Positions 45,005 to 54,880 of a stretch of DNA of 64,000 nt are shown one piece after another; the first letter of the stretch is position 1; each line of letters begins with the position of its first letter. The translations under genes were made by a program, and so were the position numbers. A model generated the notes under the pieces. The model had not been told where the DNA came from. It worked only from the letters and a program-made list of their open reading frames with translations, and made no database searches. The DNA comes from Ustilaginoidea virens (Eukaryota; Ascomycota; Sordariomycetes; Hypocreales; Clavicipitaceae): assembly GCF_000687475.1 (NCBI RefSeq), contig NC_057317.1, positions 3,534,001-3,598,000 of the forward strand, read 5' to 3'.

Positions 45005-45955
45005 TTAAAACCCGTTTCCTTGCATGTTGCCCTGCTCGCCAGTGTTGGTGATACGTCGAAGTTCCCATTCGCGGCTGAACTCCTGGTGCAGTGACTCGAG
45101 CTGATTGATGAGTTTCTCGCAGACGGCCGTGAACACATCACGGGGCGTCTTGGTTCCATCCGTTTGGACCCTAATGAGCAGCTGCGGGACATTGGGGTGG
45201 CCAACTAAACATTTGCGTCACGTCAGCTCAGCAAGTGGTCCGACAGGATCAACCAACATGCAACATACGCTTGTAACCAGCCATGTGAACGTTGGGGTGA
45301 AGCTTCAAGTGCTCAGATAGCAGGTTGCCCAGTGTGTGGTCCTCCTTGTTCAAGACGAAGTCGGACGTGTTGGACATGCCTATGCTAAGCATCAATGACG
45401 GGGCCGCGAGTTTAAACTCCGCCTGAGCTCTTACCAGAGTATACTTTTTCTTCAATCTTTTTCTCTCCCTCGCTCAGCAAGAACAGTTCGAACCTATACG
45501 CTCGTTAGTTATCGATGCCGAGAGTCCCTGTCCCGCCACCATTTCCTAGCTACGTAACGGGTTGTCCTGGATATTAGAGTGTCTCGTATTGCAACCATTC
45601 ATGTTTGTCATGGTGTAAGCGTGCGTGAAATGTCCTTGGAGGGCCCCGACTTGAAGCTTGTGTGCCTTGAGGACCTGGAGAAAGGAAGAAGGCATCTCTC
45701 AACAATCAATGACTGTCCCCCTTTTCGCCACAAGTCCAATTCCGGCCAGCAGTGCTCGGCGGCCTTCACAGCTGGCGGCCGTCTGCGGAGGTGATTATAC
45801 GGATGCCAGTCCAGCTGCCAGCTATTTGAACAACTTTGTACCAATCCTCGTGGTCTCATTCCTGATCGCGACATCGATGTTTCTCTCGGCAAGAGCAGGC
45901 GCAGCAACTACTGGGAACCGCGGCCAATCAGAACATACCTATCTGGAGCGTTCAT
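45005..45955 (-). CDS. RPB11: DNA-directed RNA polymerase II subunit RPB11
   Basis: Minus-strand exons 45939-45955, 45435-45493, 45269-45379 and 45005-45204 give 128 aa. Joined start: MNAPDRFELFLLSEGEKKIE. The alpha-like dimerisation motif follows: NKEDHTLGNLLSEHLKLHPNV, then VQTDGTKTPRDVFTAVCEKL. RPB11 pairs with RPB3 to form the alpha-dimer equivalent that seeds Pol II assembly. The first coding exon is only 17 nt and intron 1 is 445 nt, by far the longest supported intron here; the other introns are 55 and 64 nt. The C-terminal GEQGNMQGNGF is a short species-variable tail. Length is close to yeast RPB11 (120 aa). Confidence 0.96.
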
Positions 45956-46478
45956 TTCGTGAACAAGCCCGCGGCAGCCAGGATATCGCTTAATACACGA
46001 CTCGTACAGGATTAAGCACGACTGCTCGCGAAAATGCTAGAGCGCCGTTTTCTGCCAAAGAAAGAACGATATGAAGCAACGAGGGAAAACGAAATAAAAA
46101 AGATGAAATATTTCGAAATCGGGCTTCTTGATGTATGTATGTCCTGAAAAGCAATTTCATATCCAAAATGAACACAACAACAAGCTTGGCGATCAGCGGA
46201 AAAGAAGAGAAGTATGATGGGAACGAACCCAGTGCAGTGACTTTTCAAACAACGGGTTTTAGTGATGCAGGGCATCGTCGCCCGGCCCAAGTGTTAGAGG
46301 GGAAAGCTCGGATAAACCCCACCAGCATTCCCAGAGTGACCTGGCAGGAAGGTCTAGGTGGTCTAGGTCCACTTCACCAGTTCTGGATTGTCTCTCGCAA
46401 AGAGCAAAAGGCTGATTCCTCGGATCCGTCGCCAAAACAACTACAAAAACATGCCTTGGAAGGTTTAAAACGCAGTCA
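45956..46478. promoter_or_regulatory. Divergent promoter RPB11 / MTQ1
   Basis: 523 nt between opposing start codons without a supported gene. It probably carries both promoters and 5' leaders. Confidence 0.5.
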
Positions 46479-47567
46479 ATGCCACGACTCCCGCCATGGC
46501 TCAGCAGGCAAGCCAGATGTCACTCCCCCAATCTTGCGGCTCTGATCCCTGCTTGTCGGGATTTGCAATGTTCCAAAAATGAGCTTCGATGGTTGACCGA
46601 CTTTGTCGAAAGGACAGTGTTTGAAGGCTGCAACAAAGCCCGCCGCTTGAGGGACTTGTGCCAGAAGCGAGGCCGAGGCGTTCCTCTACAGTACATTTTG
46701 GGAAGCCAGCCCTTTGGCCATCTCGAGATTCTGTGCAAACCGGGTGTTCTCATACCACGACCAGAGACGGAGGCGTACACACACTACCTTGCGGATCTCA
46801 TCACATCAGGCCAAGGGTTGGGTGGCGATCCTTGCACCCAGGACCTCAGAATCGCTGATTTCTGTACAGGAACTGGCTGCATCTCTTTGCTCTTGTACTC
46901 GTTGCTTCGGCAAAGTTTCCGCCACCTGCATGTTGAGGGTGTTGACGTTTCCCTTGAAGCAGTAGACCTGGCTCGGCGTAACATCACCCATAACCAAACA
47001 TTGGGGAACATGGGCAAGTCTGAGCCAGGAAACGAAGTCAGTTTCTCGAGGAAAGACATCTTCAATGATCAAGACATTGCCGCCATGGAGGATAAGGGCT
47101 GTGATGTATTGATATCGAACCCTCCCTACATCTCGCCAAAGGTTTGGGACTATGGCCACGGACAGCTTGGGTACTCGGTCCGCAAATATGAACCGCGCTT
47201 GGCTCTGGTTCCAAGCCAGCAAATACCCACGCCTTCAGGGTGGCAGCATCAAGACGTATTCTACGCAAGGCTACTGGACATAGCCTTGCGACTAAGGCCC
47301 AAGATTGCGCTCTTCGAACTGGGTGATGAGATGCAGGCTCGTCGTATACTTTCCGGACTTTTCCAGCATGAGATTTCAGCAGTTTCAAAGGCTGAAGTAT
47401 GGAGAGATTGGCCTGATGCCAAGCCAACAGAAATCGAAGACATTGACTTTTGCACAGAACCTGTTGGCTTGAAACGGCCGAAAGTGGCAATCAAGGGAAC
47501 CGGTCGGATCCGGTGTATTTTTTTACAGTTGTCATGGGAGGGAGAAAGGCAGAAGAGAAATCAGTAG
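46479..47567 (+). CDS. MTQ1: Mitochondrial release-factor N5-glutamine methyltransferase (HemK family)
   Basis: Single exon, 362 aa. HemK-type enzymes use S-adenosylmethionine to methylate the Gln of the GGQ motif in peptide-chain release factors; the fungal mitochondrial member is MTQ1. Seen: the N-terminal helical domain with PLQYILGSQPFGHLEILCKP, the HemK signature VLIPRPETE (about residues 91-99), the SAM-binding loop DFCTGTGCISLLL (about 127-139), and the catalytic NPPY at 214-217 followed by ISPKVWD. The leader MPRLPPWLSRQARC is basic and fits mitochondrial import. The C-terminus (GTGRIRCIFLQLSWEGERQ) departs slightly from the compact bacterial end. It is divergent from RPB11 and lies upstream of AFG3 on the same strand. 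Confidence 0.93.
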   Translation: MPRLPPWLSRQARCHSPNLAALIPACRDLQCSKNELRWLTDFVERTVFEGCNKARRLRDLCQKRGRGVPLQYILGSQPFGHLEILCKPGVLIPRPETEAYTHYLADLITSGQGLGGDPCTQDLRIADFCTGTGCISLLLYSLLRQSFRHLHVEGVDVSLEAVDLARRNITHNQTLGNMGKSEPGNEVSFSRKDIFNDQDIAAMEDKGCDVLISNPPYISPKVWDYGHGQLGYSVRKYEPRLALVPSQQIPTPSGWQHQDVFYARLLDIALRLRPKIALFELGDEMQARRILSGLFQHEISAVSKAEVWRDWPDAKPTEIEDIDFCTEPVGLKRPKVAIKGTGRIRCIFLQLSWEGERQKRNQ

Positions 47568-48168
47568 TCACCACATCCTATGGAATTTGCACGACATTTG
47601 GAGCAATGTTGCATCGGTCCCGTGATGAGTCGTTGGGCAAAACCGCCACTAGATAACATGGGGAAGATCGTCCATCCGTCATCATGACTGAGCTTAGGAC
47701 AATATTGATTTTGCAGTGTGACGAGATCAGTCATAAGCTGCAAGGAAATAGCCCCAATCCACGTCGCAAATGCCCGGTTCAACAAATATTAACATCTCGG
47801 CCTGGTTTCCGAATTCTTGTCCACGCGTCATGCAAGTCCACGCCTTACCTTCTGCCCCCTCCTACCTACCCTATGGATGGAGCCCAACGGGTCCAAGCAG
47901 ACCCACAACAACGGCTCAATCCACGTGATGCTCCTTCAATTTTTGGCCCAGCTTGGAAGCTTGGAGGCAAACAACCTTATCCCCAGTACTGCGTGCTCCG
48001 TAGCATCGAACTCTTTTCCGGACACGCCGCTGTTGGATGCTACAACTTGTCGAAATTGCCATTCTTGAGCCGTGGCGTACCGGTATACGCTGCTCATGAA
48101 AAAGGGCGGTTTTCACTTCAACGCATCCTATCCAACCCTGGGATACCGCATTGTGCGACAGCTCCGAT
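47568..48168. other. Intergenic region MTQ1 / AFG3
   Basis: 600 nt. A 191-codon frame crosses it and the AFG3 start but lacks domains or splice support, so none is called. It presumably includes the AFG3 promoter. Confidence 0.5.
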
Positions 48169-51027
48169 ATGCCTAACATGTCAAGGTATCTTCGAAATTC
48201 GAGCCAGCTTGCACGTCTGGCCAGACTATCGCAACGGTGCAGCTTTCAGCGCAGCCTGAGATTCCCCGTTGTTTCAGCATCTACTTCGTTACGGACGCTG
48301 CAGGCTCCGTATGGCATCTGTGTGAGGTACTACTCCTCCTCCAAGCTTCCGCAGTCGGACGAGCCGGATTCCGACAAGGATCACGAATCCAAGTCGCCCA
48401 AGGACCGCAAAGTCGCAGAGGAGGAGTCCCCCGAGGGTGAGAATGACGAGCATGCAAACAAGGCGGCACCTCTCCCAGAGGGATGGATCCGCTTATCAAA
48501 GGAAGAAATTGCCCAGCTGGAAGCTTTCCAACTGTTGCTGCCAGAAGGACAAAAAGCCACCTTGAAAAATATACTTCACGGATTACAGCATATCGGCGCC
48601 CCTGCTGAAGTGCGGGATATGCTGCAGAAAATGCGCAAGGGCCCTGGCAACCTGTCAATTCTTGACAAGGGTCGACTTATGAGATGCGTGTTCGTCATGG
48701 CCGAGCGGATGGCTAAATGGGAAGCGGAAGAGCAAAGAAAGGGACGCGGCATCTTCACAAAGAATCCAAAACCGAACCGAAGCCAGAGAGACGATGAGAC
48801 GGGCAAGGGCGATACCGATTTCGAAGCCCGCGACAAGAAGTCGGACGAGGAGAGCGGATCGCAGCAGCAAGGGGGACCAGGACAACCCAAGAAGCCGGAG
48901 AGAAGTGGTTGGGTGGACGCAATACAAGCTGGCATCGTTCTGGGTATCACCCTGGCGGTTGGGGATGCGCTCCTCAAGCCATTCTATGAGAAGGAGATTA
49001 CGTGGCAAGAGGTGCGCACGGCATTTTTGGACAAAGGTCTTGTGCGGAGAATGGTGGTAGTCAACGGCTCACAGGTCCGCCTTGAACTGCATCCTGAAGC
49101 GACTCAAGGCGAGGCTGGCAAGAATACCTACGTCTTCACCATTGGTTCGGTAGAGTCGTTTGAGAAAAAGCTCGAAGAAGCACAGGATCAGCTGGGCATT
49201 CCGGCCTCGGAGAGGATTCCTGTTAGCTACCAAGCAGGTGGCAGCACCATCGGAAACCTGGTGTTGGCTTTCGGCCCGACACTTCTGTTCATCGGCCTCA
49301 TTCTGTGGACCCAAAGGTCGATGGGTGGCAGAGCTGGCGGCGGCGGCATGTTCACCTTTGGCAAGAGCAAGGCCAAGAAATTCAACGCGGAGAGCGCGGT
49401 CAAGGTCAAGTTCAGCGATGTTGCTGGTCTGGAAGAGGCCAAGACGGAAATCATGGAGTTTGTCAGCTTCCTCAAGCAGCCGGAGAAGTTCGAGAAGCTG
49501 GGCGCCAAGATACCCCGCGGCGCCATCCTCGCTGGTCCTCCAGGTACTGGAAAGACGCTTCTCGCAAAAGCCACTGCTGGCGAGTCCGGCGTACCGTTCT
49601 TCAGCGTGAGCGGATCAGAATTCGTGGAAATGTTTGTCGGTGTTGGTCCGTCAAGAGTCAGAGACCTGTTTGCCGAGGGCCGCAAAAATGCTCCATGCAT
49701 CATCTTCATCGACGAAATCGACGCCATTGGCCGAGCTCGTCAGGACAGTGGACGTGGGTTCGGGGGCAATGACGAACGAGAGGCCACCCTCAACCAGATC
49801 CTGACAGAAATGGACGGGTTCAACACTCGTGAACAGGTGGTGGTGCTGGCTGGTACTAACCGCGCAGACATACTGGACAAAGCTCTCATGCGACCTGGCC
49901 GTTTTGACAGACACATCTTTATTGACAGACCGACCATGAATGGCCGCAAGGAAATCTTCCAGGTATATTTGAAGAAGATTGTCACCAACGAGGATAAGGA
50001 CTACCTTGTTGGCCGCCTCGCCACTCTTACCCCTGGTTTCTCTGGTGCCGACATTTCTAATGTGGTCAATGAGGCAGCACTGATTGGTAAGTGCAACTTC
50101 CTACTCTTTCTTTTCCTCTGTACTTTGGTTTTGCGACGTTGCATTGGCCGGGCATGGGCTCAAGAAGAAGATGAGCGAGCATTGTAACAAAGCAAGGCTA
50201 ACCCCGTTTTCTCAGCCGCCCGAGGGAATGCAGAGGAAGTCAAGATGGAGCACTTTGAGCGAGCGATTGAGAGAGTCATCGGTGGGCTCGAACGCAAGTC
50301 CCTTGTGTTGAGACCAGAGGAGAAGAAGACTGTGGCTTATCACGAGGCGGGCCATGCCATCTGCGGATGGTTCTTGCGCCATGCTGATCCCCTACTCAAA
50401 GTTTCCATCATCCCACGTGGCCAAGGCGCCCTGGGTTACGCCCAGTATCTGCCGCAAGATGCCTACCTGATGAACACGAACCAATTAATGGACCGCATGG
50501 CGATGACGATGGGAGGCCGTGTTTCCGAGGAGCTCCACTTCCCTACAGTGACTACGGGTGCCAGTGACGACTTCAAGAAGGTGTCACATATGGCCCGCAA
50601 CATGGTTACGCAATGGGGCATGTCGGACAAGGTCGGACCGGTGTTCTTTGAGAACGACCCGAACCGGCTCCAGAAGCCGTTTGCAGAGGCCACTGCGCAG
50701 CAAATCGACCAGGAGGTGCACAGAATAGTTGACGAAGCCCACAAACGATGCAGGGATCTGTTGATGGAAAAGAAGAAGGAAGTGGGCCTGATTGCAGAGG
50801 AGCTGCTGAAGAAGGAGGTGCTTGTACGAGATGACATGGTTCGAATACTCGGCAAACGACCGTTTGACGACAACGAGGACTTTGAAAAGTACTTTGGCGG
50901 AGGAAAGGAAGCCAGTGCGCCGCCGCCGTTCCCTGCCGATGGCATACCTACTGAGACGGACACGCCTGGCGACGAACAACCGACCCCAGCGCCAGCTTTC
51001 AAGGAGCATGCTGATGGGTCGAGGTGA
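48169..51027 (+). CDS. AFG3: Mitochondrial m-AAA protease subunit AFG3 (FtsH-like)
   Basis: Exons 48169-50086 and 50216-51027 give 909 aa. m-AAA protease is a hexameric ATP-driven zinc protease in the inner membrane facing the matrix; it degrades misfolded proteins and processes targets such as MRPL32. Seen: an Arg/Ser-rich presequence, an acidic/charged linker, TM1 ([16 protein letters not shown], about residue 250), an FtsH-ext domain, TM2 ([20 protein letters not shown], about 361), Walker A GPPGTGKT (about 456), Walker B IIFIDEID (about 511), the second region of homology ([20 protein letters not shown]), and the zinc site HEAGH (about 682). The long intermembrane segment and [13 protein letters not shown] fit AFG3/YTA10 rather than YTA12 or the one-TM i-AAA YME1. 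An alternative start is at 48178. The 129-nt intron lies after NVVNEAALI. Confidence 0.95.
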
Positions 51028-51478
51028 AGCTTGGCCCAACTCGGGATGAGTGACGGCTTGTCCTGGGGGGTTGTGCTTGGGAAGCAAGAAGCGCCCTGGA
51101 GCGCCCTGGAGGGTTGCGCCATGGTTCAATGCAGCTGGGCATGCCTCACGCCTGAAATTTTTGCGCGCGGCTCACGGATCACGGCCAGCACAATGACGAC
51201 TTGAGTCTCCATCAAGTGTGAGGGCTTGCGGCTCGAGATGGGACAAGCGGAACCCACGTGGCATGATGGTCGAGTGTGGAGGAATGGCTGGCACCGAATC
51301 ATGGCATTTTATTATGTTGCTCTCTCAACTCCGTCACATGTATAAAACGACACAACGAGGGCTTTTGCAAGTAGCTGCTTTTGCACGGATGGCGTCATCA
51401 AAGCAGCCCCCTTTGGATGGCGTATGATGTGGGAAAGGGTTAGACCTCTTCTTTGTCAATTAAGCAAACAAAAAATCA

Positions 51479-51514
51479 CATATATATATATATATTATAT
51501 ATATATGTGTGTGT
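51479..51514. repeat. (TA)n-(TG)n microsatellite
   Basis: Alternating TA with one TATTAT break, changing to GTGTGTGT. Self-complementary and able to form a cruciform. Confidence 0.93.
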
Positions 51515-51801
51515 ACTCTAGGTTCATAATAGAAAGGGGTCCGTGTAGGACGAATCGAATCAAAGAAGGCGTAAGCTTGATTGGATGCGCGCACCGGACC
51601 GCTGTTTGCATTGATGAGTACAGCTCAGTAGGCTCAGTAGGCTCAGTAGGCGGCAGACTTGGATTGGATGTGGCAACTTTACTCCGTGCGGAGTACTCCA
51701 GCGTCATTTCGGCACTTGTGGAGATTGGGACGATAACGGCTATAGCTCGCGCTTGATTGGCTGAGAAAGTTCCCATGCGGCGTGCGGCACAATCTGCGCT
51801 G

Positions 51802-51817
51802 TACGGAGTACTCCGTA
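51802..51817. repeat. Overlapping TACGGAGTA / TACTCCGTA palindrome
   Basis: Two copies of the dispersed 9-mer in opposite orientation overlap by two bases, forming a perfect 16-bp palindrome. Another copy follows at 52033. Confidence 0.9.
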
Positions 51818-52367
51818 CTCCGTCAACTTTTGGCAGTTGCAGTTAGTAGTGGCGACCCAACAGGGGTCGATGCCACGCTCCCGAGACACGCAAGGTCTGT
51901 ATTCGGACAAACGGAAAATAGTTCCGGGTCTTGATTGCACCAATCGCATGACTGATGGTACCTCAACCCAGCGAGTCTATCAGGAAAACTGCGGCTTTTT
52001 CCCCAAAGCTTTGAGGCTACACAAGTACGAAGTACTCCGTACGGAGCAGCTGTGGGCCGTTAATCGCATCGTGGACCCACTTTCCCCTCCTCCGCAGGCG
52101 GCGGGCCCTTCCCGTCGTCTTCCTGCTCCACATCGCGCCTGCTTGGGTTTGTCGGGCTTGAAATATGGAGGAAGGTGGCACCCACACACAGACTGCATCA
52201 TTCCAGAATCAAGAGTAAAAAAAAAAAAGCCCCTTGAACCTTGATCGTAGTCGTTTGTCGCAACCTGTTGATGCCTCACCGTCTCGTGCTCTAGACAAAA
52301 AAAAAGGGCCAAGCCGAGCCAAGCCAAGCATTTGCTTCTCACGGAGTACGGAGTAGTTGGGGGCACA

Positions 52368-54552
52368 ATGTCTGGCAGCACCAGAACCGGCCCGGTGCTC
52401 CCAACCTCTGTGCGAGGCAAGAGCCACAGGCCAGCCTCGGCCTGGTGGAAGCTTCACCTCTTCCGGGGCATGGCCAGCGACGTGCGCAGACGATTGCCGT
52501 ACTACGCCAGCGACTGGGCGGATGCGTGGGACTATCGCGTCGTCCCGGCCACGGTGTACATGTATTTTGCAAAGTAAGCTCGTTGGGGGTCTGCCCGGTG
52601 CCGTCATCGCCACCTTTCGGGCACGAAAGCCATGCTGAGGGCTACCGATTAGTATCCTGCCGGCCTTGGCCTTTTCGCTCGACATGTTTTCCAAGACGGG
52701 GTCCAACTACGGCGTCAACGAGGTCCTCCTTGCTTCCGTCTTGGGATCCCTCGTCTTTTCCGTCTTTGCCGCGCAGCCGCTTGTGATTGTGGGGGTCACG
52801 GGTATGTTTGTCCTTTGTTGTCAACAGGTCGGCCGTCTTCACCGCTGATCACTTGTCCAAAGGGCCCATTACCGTCTTCAACTAGTTGGTCAAACATGAT
52901 TCCCAGCAAGGCTCCCACTGTTCCGTCTCTGACGCTCATCAGCACCGTCTACGATATTCTACAGGACACAGGCATAGACTACATTGGGTTCATGGCCTGG
53001 ATCGCCATGTAAGCCACATTCAACATCTCCGTCATAACCGCGCCCACAAAGCAGGAAACGAGAAAACAACTGGTTGAATAACCCGGCTCACCTTGTCAAG
53101 ATGGTCTCTTATCCTTCACGTCATCCTCGCTGTCACCGACTCGTGCAACTGTCTCCGCTGGGTCACCCGTTTCCCGTGCGACATCTTTGGTTTCTACGTT
53201 GCCTTCATCTACCTCCAAAAGGGAATCCAGGTGCTCGATCGTCTTGGTCACGACACCCCCTTCTACTTGTCTGTTGCCACGGCTCTTCTCGTCTTCATGG
53301 TTGCCTATGTCTGCGGCGGGCTAGGAACAAGCCCTTTGTTTACACACCGTGTCCGTGTCTTCCTCAAGGACTACGGCACGCCCTTGACCATCATCTTCTT
53401 CACTGGCTTTGTCCACATTGGGCGCATGCGCAGCGTTCAGCTTGAGAAGCTACCCACTGGTGTTGCATTTGAGCCGACCAGCGAAAGACAGTGGCTTGTG
53501 CGGTTCTGGCACCTAAGTCCCGGCGAGATCTTTACCGCACTGCCCTTCGCCATTCTATTAACCGTCTTGTTTTGGTTTGATCACAACGGTGCGCAGCTGC
53601 GGTGTCTCTCAAAATTTTTCTCTCTCCGGTGTCTCGCCTGCTAAAAATTTCTCATTCAGTATCCTCGCTTATAGCTCAAGGCAGCGAATTTCCTCTCCGC
53701 AAACCAGCCGGTTTCCACTGGGATCTCTTCCTGCTCGGCATCACGACCGGCGTGGCGGGAATCCTCGGCTTGCCCTTTCCCAACGGCCTCATCCCGCAAG
53801 CCCCCTTCCACACTGAATCCCTCTGCGTCACCAGGCCCGTCAAACAGCTCGATGAAAAAGGCCAAGACCAAGGCGCCTTCAGCTTCGAAGCTACCCATGT
53901 TGTCGAGCAGCGCGTGTCTAACCTCGCCCAGGGGCTTCTTACCTTGGTAACCATGACCGGTCCCTTGCTTGCTGCGCTGCACCTAATTCCCCAAGGCGTC
54001 CTCGCAGGCCTCTTCTTCGTAATGGGTATCCAGGCCCTCCAAGCCAACGGAATCACATCCAAACTGGTCTTTCTCGCCAAAGACAGAGCTCTCACTCTGC
54101 CCACCACCCCCCTGAAGAGGATCAAGCGTCGTTCCGCCGTTTGGATGTTTGTCACCATTGAATTGCTGGGCTTCGGAGCAACCTTTGCTATTACCCAGAC
54201 CGTTGCGGCTGTCGGATTCCCCGTCTTCATCTTCTTGCTTATTCCGCTCCGGGCGCTCGTTTTGCCAAGAATCTTTCTTCCAGAGGAACTGGACGTGCTG
54301 GATGCCCCCACCGCATCCGACTTCACAATGGAGGGCATTGGCGGTTCGTGGGGCAAATGCAAAACTGGAGAGGTAGGCAAGGAGACTGTTTCACGGATGC
54401 CATCAAACAAAATGGGGGCTGCTTACAGAGACGGCATCTTTGCCTGTCCGTTGAACAGCCCGGAAGCTCCAGCAGGGGAAAGTGCGCAAAGTGGCCAGAG
54501 TACGGCAACAAGGACATTGAGCGTGGAAAGGAGGTCTGGCCATGCCATGTGA
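52368..54552 (+). CDS. BOR1: Borate/bicarbonate-family anion transporter (BOR1-like)
   Basis: Exons 52368-52573, 52653-52801, 52863-52884, 52943-53008, 53101-53588 and 53660-54552 give 607 aa. SLC4/HCO3-cotransporter-family proteins are multi-span plasma-membrane anion carriers; yeast BOR1 exports borate. Family marks: FANILPALAFSLDMFSKTG, YGVNEVLLASVLGSLVFSVF, AAQPLVIVGVTGPITVFNYT, GFYVAFIYLQKGIQ, GFHWDLFLLGITTGVAGILG, LPFPNGLIPQAPFHTESL, and LIPLRALVLPRIFLPEELDVLD. The third coding exon is only 22 nt and finishes GPITVFNY; its donor is GTTGGT. All phases agree. The C-terminal tail is hydrophilic and Ser/Thr-rich. It is convergent with TOF1 (328 nt apart). Confidence 0.95.
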
Positions 54553-54880
54553 GGGACTCGCCCTCCTGACCTGATTCGACGTTGCTTTGCTGGCTGGGAA
54601 GCTTGTTAAAAACAAAAGAATCCTTTCGCCAAATCCTCTGAGCTACTACTTCTGGAGAGACTCCTAATCGATCACTACTCACGAGCCATGATGGGGAGTG
54701 AAAATAACCAGATGCAACTCGTCTACAGCATGTGCTTTAATAATGGTGACGCTCCATGAATTATCCATGTATCGATAGCGCGTATTAATCATCCTCGGTT
54801 AAACAAACGCCCATGCCAATCATGTACGCCCAAAGGAAAAACGCCCCCAAGATTACCGGTCCGCGCAGAAGTTGGAGAAG
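54553..54880. other. Convergent 3' region BOR1 / TOF1
   Basis: 328 nt holding both 3' ends. Nothing else seen. Confidence 0.5.

Larger units (their letters stand above)
51028..52367. other. Intergenic region AFG3 / BOR1
   Basis: 1.3 kb with no gene. Contains an AT/TG microsatellite (51479-51514), an AGTAGGCTC triple repeat (51625-51652), and the densest group of TACTCCGTA/TACGGAGTA motifs in the window (51802, 51809, 52033, 52347), the last only 13 nt before the BOR1 start. Confidence 0.6.

Noticed and set aside
45658..45993. Plus-strand frame with a hydrophobic stretch (NNFVPILVVSFLIATSMFL)
   Set aside because: Lies antisense in RPB11 intron 1 and across its first exon; no signal peptide at its start and no splice support. 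Kept only as a note in the intron finding.
47684..48259. 191-codon plus-strand frame between MTQ1 and AFG3
   Set aside because: It overlaps the AFG3 start in another frame, has no domain and no family-like composition.
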